A DNA stretch of 64,000 bases from JAHEZL01 sp964406465 (GTDB taxonomy: Bacteria; Bacteroidota; Bacteroidia; Flavobacteriales_C; GCA-002722245), in assembly GCA_964406465.1 (NCBI GenBank), contig CAYORT010000015.1, forward strand, positions 1 through 64,000, given 5' to 3'. The notes beneath the pieces are model-generated. The model was not told the DNA's origin. It saw only the letters and a list, made by a program, of their open reading frames with translations, and did no database searches. This document shows, piece by piece, positions 1-8,604 of this stretch; position 1 is the stretch's first letter, and each line of letters opens with the position of its first letter. The position numbers and the translations under genes are program-made.

Positions 1-2
1 TA

Positions 3-869
3 GGAATGAGCAAAGCTGAAATCACCAAAAAATTTGATGAGATTGTTGCTTTCGCCGAAGTGGAGAAATTTTTAGATACTCCTGTAAAAAGATATTCATC
101 GGGAATGTATGTGCGCTTGGCTTTTGCTGTAGCTGCGCATTTAGAACCAGAGATTTTAATTGTTGATGAAGTATTGGCTGTGGGTGATGCCGAATTTCAA
201 AAGAAATGTTTGGGGAAGATGAAGGATGTTTCGGGACAAGGACGCACCGTACTTTTTGTAAGTCACAACATGAGTGCGATACAAAATTTATGCGACAAAG
301 GTATTTACCTTAAGAAGGGAGAAGTACAATTGGCGGGTGATGCAGATAAGGTTATTCAAGCGTATTTAAAGGCTTCTACAGAGTTACATTCTATTAAATT
401 AGCCGATAGAAAAGACAGAAAAGGAAATGGTTTAATTCACTTCGATCAAGTGAAATTAAAAGATAGCAATGGCAATGAAGTGCAGGCTTTGCAATGTGGG
501 AAAGATGGGATTATTGAAATTTCCTTCTCCAGAAAAGCTGGCGAATATATTAATAATGTGCATGTGGCGTTGGGTATAGATGATGATTACGGACAACGTA
601 TCATGCATCTCAATAATGAGGCGAGCAATGGCTTGTTCACCAATGTTAGTCAGTCGGCAAACACCATTCAAATTCATATTCCTCGTGTTCCGCTAAAATC
701 GGGTTCCTATTCATTTGCTTTGTATTCTACTGTAAACAATGAAATTGCCGATTGGATACAAGAAGCTGGTGTGTTTGAAGTAGAAGCAGGTGATTTTTAC
801 AATACCGGTAAACTTCCGCCAGAAGGACAAGGAAGTATTTATGTTAATTATTCTTTTGAGTTAAAATGA
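3..869 (+). CDS. Wzt-like polysaccharide ABC exporter ATPase (5' partial)
   Basis: This is the C-terminal part of the nucleotide-binding subunit of an ABC exporter that moves lipid-linked polysaccharide across the inner membrane. The reading frame is open to the window edge, so the Walker A half lies upstream. Counting from the ATG at base 6, the ABC signature YSSGMYVRLAF lies near residues 30-40, Walker B EILIVDEVLAVGD near 49-61 and the H-loop VLFVSHN near 82-88. Residues from about 140 to 287 form the extra beta-rich domain that in Wzt proteins binds the glycan end. A Wzm permease would be expected just upstream (inference). The stop overlaps the next gene by 4 bases (ATGA). Confidence 0.9.
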   Translation, partial: GMSKAEITKKFDEIVAFAEVEKFLDTPVKRYSSGMYVRLAFAVAAHLEPEILIVDEVLAVGDAEFQKKCLGKMKDVSGQGRTVLFVSHNMSAIQNLCDKGIYLKKGEVQLAGDADKVIQAYLKASTELHSIKLADRKDRKGNGLIHFDQVKLKDSNGNEVQALQCGKDGIIEISFSRKAGEYINNVHVALGIDDDYGQRIMHLNNEASNGLFTNVSQSANTIQIHIPRVPLKSGSYSFALYSTVNNEIADWIQEAGVFEVEAGDFYNTGKLPPEGQGSIYVNYSFELK

Positions 870-1579
870 TTTTACGTCGACTTCAATATTTTCTCTCGCA
901 GATAAAAATGTACCAAAATCAAGGTGCATCTTATGGTCAGTTAAAACATTTTTTTAATTATTATAAATCAATACAGCCGGGGGCTTCATCGGTAAAAGAT
1001 GAACAACCTTGGTTAACTTACGATGTTATTGATTTTTTGAAAAAAAACGTGAATAAAACCTCTAAGGTTTTTGAATATGGAGGTGGCGGATCTACTTTGT
1101 TTTTTGTGCCTCGTGCTGCCGAAGTTGTAACGGTAGAGCACAATAAAGATTGGTTTGCTATTCTTAGTAAAATGGTGCAAGAAAAGAATTACAAAAACTG
1201 GAAAGGTTCATTTCATTTGGCCGAAAAGGGAGATTTGGTAAGTAATCCTGAAAAAGGAAATCCCGATCATTATTCTTCTGGAGATGCAGAATCGAAAGGG
1301 TTTAATTATAAAGCATATGTTACACATATAGATCAATTTGCCGATGGATATTTTGATTTTGTTTTAGTAGACGGTCGTTCGCGTTCTTCATGCATAAAAC
1401 ATAGTGTTTCAAAATTAAAGAAAGGTGGATTTTTGATTTTAGATAATTCGGATAGGGCATATTATTACGATGGTTTGAAAGAAATTTTTACAAAACACTT
1501 TGAGGTGGTAAGTGATAATTTTGGTGCTAGTCCGTACTCAAACGAATTCACCAAAACATCCATTTGGATTAAAAAATAA
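866..1579 (+). CDS. SAM-dependent methyltransferase-like protein
   Basis: A 237-residue protein with a Rossmann-type methyltransferase core. The SAM-binding glycine loop is FEYGGGGST (residues 69-77). The acidic end of strand 2 is VTVEHN (88-93), and a strand-4 motif FDFVLVDGRSR lies near 163-173. It sits inside the polysaccharide locus and overlaps the exporter ATPase by 4 bases, so it may modify a sugar or the chain end. Methylation or capping of the O-chain terminus is a known partner activity of Wzt export systems, but the substrate here is inferred only from context. Confidence 0.72.
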   Translation: MILRRLQYFLSQIKMYQNQGASYGQLKHFFNYYKSIQPGASSVKDEQPWLTYDVIDFLKKNVNKTSKVFEYGGGGSTLFFVPRAAEVVTVEHNKDWFAILSKMVQEKNYKNWKGSFHLAEKGDLVSNPEKGNPDHYSSGDAESKGFNYKAYVTHIDQFADGYFDFVLVDGRSRSSCIKHSVSKLKKGGFLILDNSDRAYYYDGLKEIFTKHFEVVSDNFGASPYSNEFTKTSIWIKK

Positions 1580-1583
1580 AGTG

Positions 1584-2522
1584 ATGTCATTAGCTCCTAT
1601 AGTCTTATTTGCATACGACCGACCTGCGCATGTAAAGCAGACTCTAGAAAGTTTGCGTAAAAACGACTTGGCGCAACAATCAGATTTGTTTGTTTATATC
1701 GACGGTCCGAAAGAGAACTCTTCCCCAGAAAGATTAAAAAATATAGAAGCTGTTACAACGATTGTTGAAGAGGTGAAATGGACCAAAAGTATCACCATTG
1801 TTCGTGCAGAGAAAAACAAGGGTTTGGCTAATTCAGTGATGGAGGGCGTGAGTAAAGTGGTGAAAGAATTTGGTAAAGTAATAGTTGTTGAAGATGATGT
1901 TTTATTGTCGCCATACTTTCTTCAATTCATGAACGATGCCTTAGACAAATACAAAGACGATGCGAAAGTATTGAGTATTGGCTCATGGAATTATTTCTGC
2001 GATGAACATGCGGTAAAGGATAATTTCTTTTACCGTTTTCCCGATAGTATCGCCTGGGCAACTTTCGATAGAGCTTGGGATTTGCTAGAGAAAGATGGTG
2101 AAAAAGCCTTGAAGTCGATTGAAAAGAAAAATAAGTTAGATTATTTCAATGGCCAATTGAAGTATCCTTATTTCAGTAATATGCTGCAAATGCAAATTGA
2201 TGGAAAGATAAGTAGCTGGGCTATTCGCTGGACGGCCACGTCGATTTTACACGATAAATTGAATTTTTTTCCAAAACAGACTTTGTCGAAACACATGGGA
2301 TTTGGCGCCGCAGCCACTCATGAAAAAACAGAGGCCGATTACAATGCACATCTACAAGTAGCTCAACATAAAATTGAAATTGGTGATGTTGAGGTGATTG
2401 AAAATAAGATTGCTTTTCAGCAATGGCAAAAGTTTGTAAGAGCTAATTTTATTCCCCGAAAAACGCTAAAAGAACAGTTGAAACGCTTTGTTCCCGAAGT
2501 ATTAATTAGATTGTTTAGGTAG
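1584..2522 (+). CDS. GT2/GNT-I-like glycosyltransferase
   Basis: A 312-residue GT-A fold glycosyltransferase. It opens with PIVLFAYDRPAHVKQTL and has the metal-binding motif VVEDDVLLSP with EDD at residues 103-105, resembling GNT-I-like or GT2 enzymes of Bacteroidota capsule loci. The ATG at 1584 (or the GTG at 1581) is chosen because homology starts there; in-frame codons further upstream overlap the previous gene and add a non-homologous tail. The stop codon TAG (2520-2522) lies inside the left arm of a 26-bp perfect inverted repeat. Donor and acceptor sugars cannot be told from sequence. Confidence 0.8.
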   Translation: MSLAPIVLFAYDRPAHVKQTLESLRKNDLAQQSDLFVYIDGPKENSSPERLKNIEAVTTIVEEVKWTKSITIVRAEKNKGLANSVMEGVSKVVKEFGKVIVVEDDVLLSPYFLQFMNDALDKYKDDAKVLSIGSWNYFCDEHAVKDNFFYRFPDSIAWATFDRAWDLLEKDGEKALKSIEKKNKLDYFNGQLKYPYFSNMLQMQIDGKISSWAIRWTATSILHDKLNFFPKQTLSKHMGFGAAATHEKTEADYNAHLQVAQHKIEIGDVEVIENKIAFQQWQKFVRANFIPRKTLKEQLKRFVPEVLIRLFR

Positions 2523-2592
2523 GGGCAATGCCTTGCGCTTGCCCAACACGATAACGATATTCAAATGGGCAAGCGCAAGGCATTGCCCCTAC
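2519..2592. repeat. Double-hairpin palindrome, copy B1
   Basis: A perfect 26-bp inverted repeat (2519-2544 and 2567-2592) with a 22-nt spacer. The outer ends read GTAGGGGC and GCCCCTAC. Each arm is also partly self-complementary (GGGCAA with TTGCCC). The left arm covers the stop codon of the upstream glycosyltransferase, so it may also act as a 3' mRNA structure. It belongs to a family with copies at 35264, 41908, 53420 and 62599. Confidence 0.9.
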
Positions 2593-2710
2593 GGAGAGGT
2601 TGTTTGAAATTCGTAACCCAAAGTTATGCCCATTAAGCTTTTAATTAAATTGCATTATTAAAATAGACTTGAGCTCTGTTTTCGATTATTTTTGAGAATA
2701 AGAAATTAAC

Positions 2711-3502
2711 ATGATTAAGAGTTTAGTAAAAAAGATATTGTTTCGTCCGAAAGGCGACACTGCAAAGTTAATCGCAGCCGCGCAGGCTTTTCCGCGATTT
2801 ACTCCGCACACATTTCAGTACCGAGGATTAACTTTAACGGTTACCGACTTTATTTCAGTGGCTTGGCAGTTGAAAGAGTTTTACGATGATGGTAGAATGA
2901 AATTTAAATCAGATGGTTTTGAACCGGTGATTTACGATTGCGGCTCAAATGTGGGGGTTTCTGTTTTGTATTATAAAACGATGTTCCCCAAGGCTAAGGT
3001 GAAAGCATTCGAACCCGATCCAATGGTTGTTCAATGTTTGAAAAAGAATTTAAGTGCAAACAAAATTGCCGATGTGGAGTTGTTCGAGAAAGCAGTGTGG
3101 ATTAACAATGATGGCGTTTCCTTTGGTAGTGAAGGAGCCGATGGTGGATCTGTTTTTTTTGAAGGAAATAAGGTTAGTTTACCAAGTGTTAGATTGAAAG
3201 AATTGCTTGAGAAAGAGTCGAAAATCGATTTGCTTAAGATGGATATTGAAGGCGCTGAACTGCAAGTACTGTTGGATTGTATGAATGAATTGAGCAAAAT
3301 AAAGTATCTCTTTGTAGAATACCACTCGTGGGTAAGCAACAAACAAGAACTCAATGTATTGCTTGATTTACTTACGCAATGCGGATTTAGATACTACATT
3401 CATTCGATAGGTGAGGTGTTGAAACAACCTTTTGTAGATCGTACGTTTTCAAATGGAATGGATGTACAACTTGATATTCATGCAGTAAATGAAAGGCTTT
3501 AG
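2711..3502 (+). CDS. FkbM-family methyltransferase
   Basis: A 263-residue protein of the FkbM methyltransferase family, common in capsule and O-antigen loci, where members are thought to O-methylate sugars. SAM-binding motif I is YDCGSNVGVS (about residues 75-84), followed by KAFEPDP (98-104). The family-typical LLKMDIEGAE is at about 174-183. It is the first gene after the B1 palindrome and a roughly 190-bp spacer, so it may have its own promoter. Its last 14 bases overlap the following deacetylase. Assignment to the family is firm; the substrate is unknown. Confidence 0.88.
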   Translation: MIKSLVKKILFRPKGDTAKLIAAAQAFPRFTPHTFQYRGLTLTVTDFISVAWQLKEFYDDGRMKFKSDGFEPVIYDCGSNVGVSVLYYKTMFPKAKVKAFEPDPMVVQCLKKNLSANKIADVELFEKAVWINNDGVSFGSEGADGGSVFFEGNKVSLPSVRLKELLEKESKIDLLKMDIEGAELQVLLDCMNELSKIKYLFVEYHSWVSNKQELNVLLDLLTQCGFRYYIHSIGEVLKQPFVDRTFSNGMDVQLDIHAVNERL

Positions 3503-4406
3503 AACGACTATAAAATCGGGATTGCAAAGGGTGGTTCGAAAGTACCATAAGGTGACACATGGTTCGTGTGCGGTTTTGCTGTACCATAGAGTGACGAAGC
3601 TTGAAAGTGATCCTCAACTGTTAAGTGTGTCGCCGCAAAATTTCGATGCACAAATGGCTTGGTTAAAGCAGCATTACAATGTTTTAACGGTTTCGCAGTT
3701 CAACAAGCATTTGAAATACAACAAGAAATTTCCAGAAAATTCGGTGTTGATCACTTTTGATGATGGCTACGCCGACAATCTTTTGGAGGCGATTCCCATC
3801 TTAGAAAAGCATCAGTTGCAAGCTTTGTTTTATATAGCAACAGCAACGTTAAATACCTCTAACGAATATTGGTGGGATGCTGTGGAAAGAATTCTTTTGC
3901 TGAATAAGAAAGACAAGCAAATGTATGACGAGCAGTTGCCCATATTAAGAGCAATGCCGCCTAAAGAGAGAGAAAAAATTATACAAAAGTGGGCACGTGA
4001 TTTTGGAAGTATAGAAGGTAGAGAGAGTCATCGGGCACTCACCTTTTTTGAATTAAAAAAGATGAGTTTGTCTAAATCGGCAGTGATAGGTGCGCACACG
4101 CATTGGCATCCATCTTTAGCTGCGTTATGTGCCGAGGAGCAGAAGGAAGAGATATACACTTCTGTTGCCATTTTGGAAGAAATGCTAAAGATGAGAATCA
4201 AGCATTTTTCATTTCCCTTTGGCACAGCAAAAGATTTTAATGAAGATACAATAGAAATATGTAGAGCACAGGGCTTTGATTTGGTTGCTGCAAATATTCC
4301 TGAGTTAGCGCACAGCAAAAGCGATCCAATGCAATTTCCAAGATTTTTAGTGCGCGACTGGCCGGTAGATGAATTTGAAAATAACCTACAAACATTTTTT
4401 AAATAA
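3489..4406 (+). CDS. Polysaccharide deacetylase (NodB/CE4)
   Basis: A 305-residue protein with a NodB-homology (carbohydrate esterase 4) domain. These enzymes remove N- or O-acetyl groups from glycans using a divalent metal. Motif 1 is ITFDDGYADN (88-97), with the two aspartates, and the metal-binding motif 2 HTHWHP has H203 and H207 in HxxxH spacing. SFPFG, near residue 240, is a substrate-groove motif. There is no obvious signal peptide, so it may act on a lipid-linked intermediate at the cytoplasmic side (inference). The ATG overlaps the end of the FkbM gene, and the next gene starts 1 base after its stop. Confidence 0.87.
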   Translation: MKGFRTTIKSGLQRVVRKYHKVTHGSCAVLLYHRVTKLESDPQLLSVSPQNFDAQMAWLKQHYNVLTVSQFNKHLKYNKKFPENSVLITFDDGYADNLLEAIPILEKHQLQALFYIATATLNTSNEYWWDAVERILLLNKKDKQMYDEQLPILRAMPPKEREKIIQKWARDFGSIEGRESHRALTFFELKKMSLSKSAVIGAHTHWHPSLAALCAEEQKEEIYTSVAILEEMLKMRIKHFSFPFGTAKDFNEDTIEICRAQGFDLVAANIPELAHSKSDPMQFPRFLVRDWPVDEFENNLQTFFK

Positions 4407-4407
4407 G

Positions 4408-5682
4408 ATGAAGGTTTTGCACATAAGCACAAGTGATAAAGGCGGCGCAGGAATTTGCGCTGTTCGCATTCATGAGGCACTGTTGCAAAGCGGAGTGGAT
4501 TCTAAATTACTTACACTATACAAATACACACAAGATATTCCGCAACATTATCAGCTCAAAAAAAGTGATTATGCTCTGCTTCCTTTTTTGCAAGATGGAA
4601 TCGATTTTGTGCAAAGAAAATTGCAAGCGATTAAAGTAACAACGCCTTACTACACAAAAATTTCTAGCAAGTATTTAACAGGCAGGCCACAAGGTTTTGA
4701 ATTTTTTTCTTTTCCTGTGTCCGAATATCAATTGGAAAAACATCCATTGGTGAAGGAAGCCGACATCATTCATTTGCATTGGGTAAGCGAAGGCTATTTG
4801 AATTTCAAAACATTTTTTGAAAAGCTGAATAAGAAGGTGGTGTGGACTTTTCACGATATGGGTCCGTTCACCGGCGGCTGCCACCATTCTGATGGCTGCA
4901 TGCGCTTTAAGTCAGATTGCGCTGCTTGTCCGCAAATGCTTAACACCATCAATCCCGAAATTGCCTCACATTTTTTAGCGCAAAAAGTAAGTGCATTGGC
5001 TCATTTTGAAGGAAAAGATTTAACAGTGATTACGCCATCAAAATGGTTGGGTGCTTTATCGCAAGAAAGCATTTTATTTAAGCGTTTTGCGCATCACAAT
5101 GTTTACAGTGTTACCGATGCTTCATTTTCATTTCAGAATAGAAAAGAAGAGTTGAGAAAGAAATGGAATTTGCCGCTCGATAAAAAGATAGTGTTGTATG
5201 TTTCGCACCAAATAAACAATGAGCGCAAAGGGATAAAGTATTTGTTAGAGGCTCAAAAAATATGGAATACCAAAGATATTTTACTTTGTTCATTAGGTTC
5301 GATAGATGATAGGTTGAAGCAAAATGAAAATATGCTTCAGTTGGGGTATATTACTGAAAATACGGCAATGGCCGAGCTATACAATGCAGCCGATGTTTTT
5401 GTCTTGCCATCGTTGGCCGAAAATTTTCCTAATACCATCTTAGAATCAATTTTGTGCGGAACGCCGGTAATTGCTTTTGGCGTTGGTGGAATTCCCGAGC
5501 AGATTAATGAAGAGAACGGATTTGTAGTGGAGCCACGATCGGCAGAAAAATTGGCGATTGCTATGGATACTTTCTTTGAAAATAAAGGTGCGTATTCTGC
5601 AGCAGTAATTTCGCAGCAAGCTAAAGCGAAATACAGTACAGCTAAAATTGTTGAAGAACATTTAAAAATTTACAATGCCTAA
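4408..5682 (+). CDS. GT4-family glycosyltransferase
   Basis: A 424-residue GT-B glycosyltransferase starting MKVLHISTSDKGGAG, a typical nucleotide-sugar-independent N-domain opening. The middle has VVWTFHDMGPFTGGCHH followed by a cluster of cysteines (C-x-C-x-C around DCAACPQ), as in WcaC-like colanic acid transferases. The C-domain carries the retaining GT4 signature PSLAENFPNTILESILCGTP with the donor-binding E-x7-E spacing. The ATG at 4408 is preferred over an in-frame upstream codon inside the previous gene. It overlaps the next gene by 8 bases. Sugar specificity is not predictable. Confidence 0.85.
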   Translation: MKVLHISTSDKGGAGICAVRIHEALLQSGVDSKLLTLYKYTQDIPQHYQLKKSDYALLPFLQDGIDFVQRKLQAIKVTTPYYTKISSKYLTGRPQGFEFFSFPVSEYQLEKHPLVKEADIIHLHWVSEGYLNFKTFFEKLNKKVVWTFHDMGPFTGGCHHSDGCMRFKSDCAACPQMLNTINPEIASHFLAQKVSALAHFEGKDLTVITPSKWLGALSQESILFKRFAHHNVYSVTDASFSFQNRKEELRKKWNLPLDKKIVLYVSHQINNERKGIKYLLEAQKIWNTKDILLCSLGSIDDRLKQNENMLQLGYITENTAMAELYNAADVFVLPSLAENFPNTILESILCGTPVIAFGVGGIPEQINEENGFVVEPRSAEKLAIAMDTFFENKGAYSAAVISQQAKAKYSTAKIVEEHLKIYNA

Positions 5683-6445
5683 ACTTTCGGTGATAACCAT
5701 CAACTACAACAACTTGCAGGGTTTGAAAAAAACCATGCAAAGTGTGTTGATGCAATCTTTTACCGATTATGAATATATCATTGTAGACGGCGGCTCTAAC
5801 GATGGTTCTGTAGAGTGTATTCGATCACACGAAAAGAAAATTGCGTTTTGGGTTTCAGAGAAAGATGGCGGTATTTTCAATGCGCATAATAAAGGACTCG
5901 CAAAGGCAAGCGGTGAATATTGTTTGTTTTTGAATTCGGGCGATATTTTATTTGATGCTTCTGTGTTTGAAAAAGTATTTAAGTCGAATCTATCTGCCGA
6001 TATTTTGTACGGAGATATGATACTTGATTTTGGAAAGGGTTCGCACAAAAAGGGGATTATGCCTAAGGTGATCGACAGTTATCAAATGTATAAGGATACC
6101 TTGTGGCATCCTGTGTCTTTTATAAAGCGCGATTTGTTTGCCAAGATTGGTTCTTACGATGAGAGTTTTAAACTTAGTGCCGATCATGAATTTTTCTTTA
6201 GGGCCATCGTGGCGAATAAAGCAACAACAGCGCATTTGGGTTTTGTAATTAGTGTTTTTAATATGGAAGGCGAGAGCTCTGCTAAAGAAAATGTAGAGCG
6301 ACTGAAAGCTGAGAAAGAAAGGGTTTTTGCTCAATATTTGAAAAAGGACGAAAGAGAAGATTTGGAGTTGAAACTGCAGAAGGAAAGGGCGAAGAAAAGT
6401 ACATTGTTGTTTAGAATACTCAATAAAATAAAAGCAGTTTTGTAA
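5675..6445 (+). CDS. GT2-family glycosyltransferase
   Basis: A 256-residue GT-A enzyme. The N-terminal LSVITINYNN and VDGGSNDGS (about 37-45) bind the nucleotide, and LNSGD (86-90) replaces the usual DXD, as in WcaE-like members. A lysine/arginine-rich C-terminal helix ends the protein. It overlaps the upstream GT4 gene, which supports co-transcription. A 100-N assembly gap lies 38 bases after the stop, so the downstream spacing is unknown. Confidence 0.85.
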   Translation: MPKLSVITINYNNLQGLKKTMQSVLMQSFTDYEYIIVDGGSNDGSVECIRSHEKKIAFWVSEKDGGIFNAHNKGLAKASGEYCLFLNSGDILFDASVFEKVFKSNLSADILYGDMILDFGKGSHKKGIMPKVIDSYQMYKDTLWHPVSFIKRDLFAKIGSYDESFKLSADHEFFFRAIVANKATTAHLGFVISVFNMEGESSAKENVERLKAEKERVFAQYLKKDEREDLELKLQKERAKKSTLLFRILNKIKAVL

Positions 6446-6468
6446 TGGAATATGCGATTAGGACAATA

Positions 6469-6612
6469 GGTATGGGTTTCCCTNNNNNNNNNNNNNNNNN
6501 NNNNNNNNNNNNNNNNNNNNNNNNNNNNNNNNNNNNNNNNNNNNNNNNNNNNNNNNNNNNNNNNNNNNNNNNNNNNNNNNNNNCCCTCTCCGCCGAGAGG
6601 GAATCCCATGCC
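6469..6612. repeat. Inverted repeat broken by assembly gap (element D)
   Basis: Bases 6484-6583 are N (assembly gap, true length unknown). The flanks are related in inverted orientation: TATGGGTTTCCCT on the left against AGGGAATCCCATGCC on the right. The right side contains its own hairpin (CCCTCTC-CGCC-GAGAGGG). The gap therefore probably sits in a palindromic element like those elsewhere in the window. No gene is supported here. Confidence 0.65.
6484..6583. other. Assembly gap (100 N)
   Basis: A run of exactly 100 N, most likely a scaffolding placeholder rather than a measured length. It lies between two glycosyltransferase genes inside a palindromic repeat. Confidence 0.97.
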
Positions 6613-6659
6613 CTGAAGTTTATTCTGCAATTAAAACATTACAATCTCAATAAAAACAG

Positions 6660-7664
6660 ATGAGCACTTCTCCCTTAATATCAGTAATCGTTACGAACTA
6701 TAATTATGGTGCGTACATTGGCGATTGCCTGGAAAGCTTACTGCATCAGTCGTATGCCAATTGGGAGTGCTTGATTGTTGACAATCATTCAACGGATAAT
6801 TCATTGGAAGTCATTCAATCTTTTACTGCTAAAGATGCTCGATTTAAGTTGTATGAAAAGGATTTTTCCGGACCAACATTTTCGCGACAATTTGCATTGA
6901 AATTTGCCAAGGGAGAGTATGTTCAGTTTTTAGATTCCGATGATTTGCTTGAGCCTTTAAAACTTAAAAAGCAATTGGCCTATTTGCAAAATGAAACGCA
7001 GTGCGATATTGTGTATGGAAGTGTTCGCTATTTCGATTCAAAAAATCCGCAAGTATATTTCAATAATCTTGAGCTTAAAGATGCACCGCATTGGATGCCC
7101 AATTTGAGTGGTGAAGGCGATGAAATATTGCTTCCTTTGTTGCGCAACAATATCATGGTGGTGAATGCGCCATTAATCAGAAAATCTTTGTTTACATCGA
7201 GTAACTTATTGAAAGATGAAAGCTTCTTTCCAGAAGATTGGGAATTGTGGCTTCGTTTTGCCATAGATAAGGCTCGTTTCAAATATCTTGATGCAGAAGG
7301 TACTCACGCTCTTGTTAGAGTGCATTCAACCAGTTATAGTCAAAATACTTACCGCATGTATTTGTGGGGCTTGCAGGTTTGTTTGCGCATGAACAAGGAG
7401 CTTAGCGCGAGAAAATATCAAAAGATTTTGGTGCCAAAGATTGCCTACCACAAGAAGGTTTTAGATAGAGAATTGATGCAGCTGCTGGCCATTGATAGGC
7501 TAAAAGCTGTGGAAGCGACCAATGATGTTTACGCCAAAACACAGTCGGGTAGATATGCTATTTACAATGCAATGTTCAAGAAATTTCCTGTTTGGAGCTG
7601 CATCGCATTGTCGAAATTGATTTATTTGATACATAAAATAAAAAACGTCATCCTTTATGCCTAA
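6660..7664 (+). CDS. GT2-family glycosyltransferase
   Basis: A 334-residue GT-A glycosyltransferase. It begins PLISVIVTNYNYGAYI, has VDNHSTDNS at about residues 40-48 for nucleotide binding, and a clear DXD-type motif FLDSDDLLEP with DSDD at 92-95. FPEDWELWLRF near 190 is the usual acceptor-side ED motif of this subfamily. It overlaps the next GT2 gene by 8 bases. It is the first gene after the gap, so an undetected gene between it and the upstream GT2 cannot be excluded. Confidence 0.86.
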   Translation: MSTSPLISVIVTNYNYGAYIGDCLESLLHQSYANWECLIVDNHSTDNSLEVIQSFTAKDARFKLYEKDFSGPTFSRQFALKFAKGEYVQFLDSDDLLEPLKLKKQLAYLQNETQCDIVYGSVRYFDSKNPQVYFNNLELKDAPHWMPNLSGEGDEILLPLLRNNIMVVNAPLIRKSLFTSSNLLKDESFFPEDWELWLRFAIDKARFKYLDAEGTHALVRVHSTSYSQNTYRMYLWGLQVCLRMNKELSARKYQKILVPKIAYHKKVLDRELMQLLAIDRLKAVEATNDVYAKTQSGRYAIYNAMFKKFPVWSCIALSKLIYLIHKIKNVILYA

Positions 7665-8604
7665 AGTGTCTATATGTATTCCTGCTTACAAACAGGTTGA
7701 GTATTTACGCAAGGCTTTGTTGTCAATATCAAAACAGACTTTTACCGATTACGAAATTGTTTTAACCGATGATTCTCCAGATAGTGCAGTGTGCGATTTG
7801 TTGAAGGATTTCGATTTCAAAGGCAAACTCAATTATCATAAAAACAGTCCGGCCTTAGGTTCGCCAGCCAATTGGAATTACGGATTAAACATGGCGAAAG
7901 GAAAATACATCAAGATTTTGCATCACGATGATTATTTCACTTCCGAAGATTCATTGCAAAAATTTGTGAATTTACTCGATAACAATCCTCAAAGTGATTT
8001 TGCTTTTTCGGGTGCACGTATCGATTTGTTGGCGCTTAAGGAAGAAGGAAAAAACAGTTGCTCTGACACCGAATTGAAAAAGATTGTGTCTCAACCCGAA
8101 TCACTTTTTTATGCCAATAGAATTGGTGCGCCTAGCGCCACCATTGTTAGAAATGGAAGTGAAATTTTGTTTGATGAAAACATGAAGTGGTTGGTAGATA
8201 TCGATTGGTATATTGCATGGATACTGCACAACAAAAATGTGGTGCGCACCCAAGAGTATCTTATTTGCACTACGCATGGCGCCGAAGGTCAGGTTACCCA
8301 AGCCGTGCAATCAGATAAAGACATTCAAATCAAAGAACATATTTTGTTGCTCAATAAGTTGTACGCTTCGGCAGTAAACAAAAAAAAGCTTTCGAATTAT
8401 TTTCAAATATTGTTTAGTAAATACGGCATCAACAGTATTGATCAAGCGCAACAATTTGCTGCCATCGACCAAAAGGTAGTGCCTTTTTTAGAAGAGGTAA
8501 TTAGAGATAAAGACAAGAATATATTTTTGAAGAAAGTACGCTATTGGGTGGGTAAATCAAGGCCAAGCGACTATTGGTTAATGCTTAAATCGAAACTCAA
8601 ATGA
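7657..8604 (+). CDS. GT2-family glycosyltransferase
   Basis: A 315-residue GT-A glycosyltransferase. Visible motifs are VSICIPAYKQ at the start, LTDDSPDS (36-43) and the metal site LHHDDYF (88-94). It overlaps the upstream gene by 8 bases and the downstream GT11 gene by 4 (ATGA), so it is part of one transcript. It probably adds one residue of the repeat unit at the cytoplasmic face; donor and linkage are unknown. Confidence 0.85.
   Translation: MPKVSICIPAYKQVEYLRKALLSISKQTFTDYEIVLTDDSPDSAVCDLLKDFDFKGKLNYHKNSPALGSPANWNYGLNMAKGKYIKILHHDDYFTSEDSLQKFVNLLDNNPQSDFAFSGARIDLLALKEEGKNSCSDTELKKIVSQPESLFYANRIGAPSATIVRNGSEILFDENMKWLVDIDWYIAWILHNKNVVRTQEYLICTTHGAEGQVTQAVQSDKDIQIKEHILLLNKLYASAVNKKKLSNYFQILFSKYGINSIDQAQQFAAIDQKVVPFLEEVIRDKDKNIFLKKVRYWVGKSRPSDYWLMLKSKLK

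Noticed and set aside
456..677. Antisense ORFs within coding genes
   Set aside because: They show no signal of coding (no motifs, no spacing or start context) and lie opposite well-supported genes.
1512..1583. Upstream start for the GNT-I-like glycosyltransferase
   Set aside because: The extra 24 residues overlap the previous gene and are not like any glycosyltransferase N-terminus.
6445..6663. ORFs reading through the 100-N gap
   Set aside because: They depend on N bases and have no recognisable sequence outside them; the flanks are a palindromic repeat.
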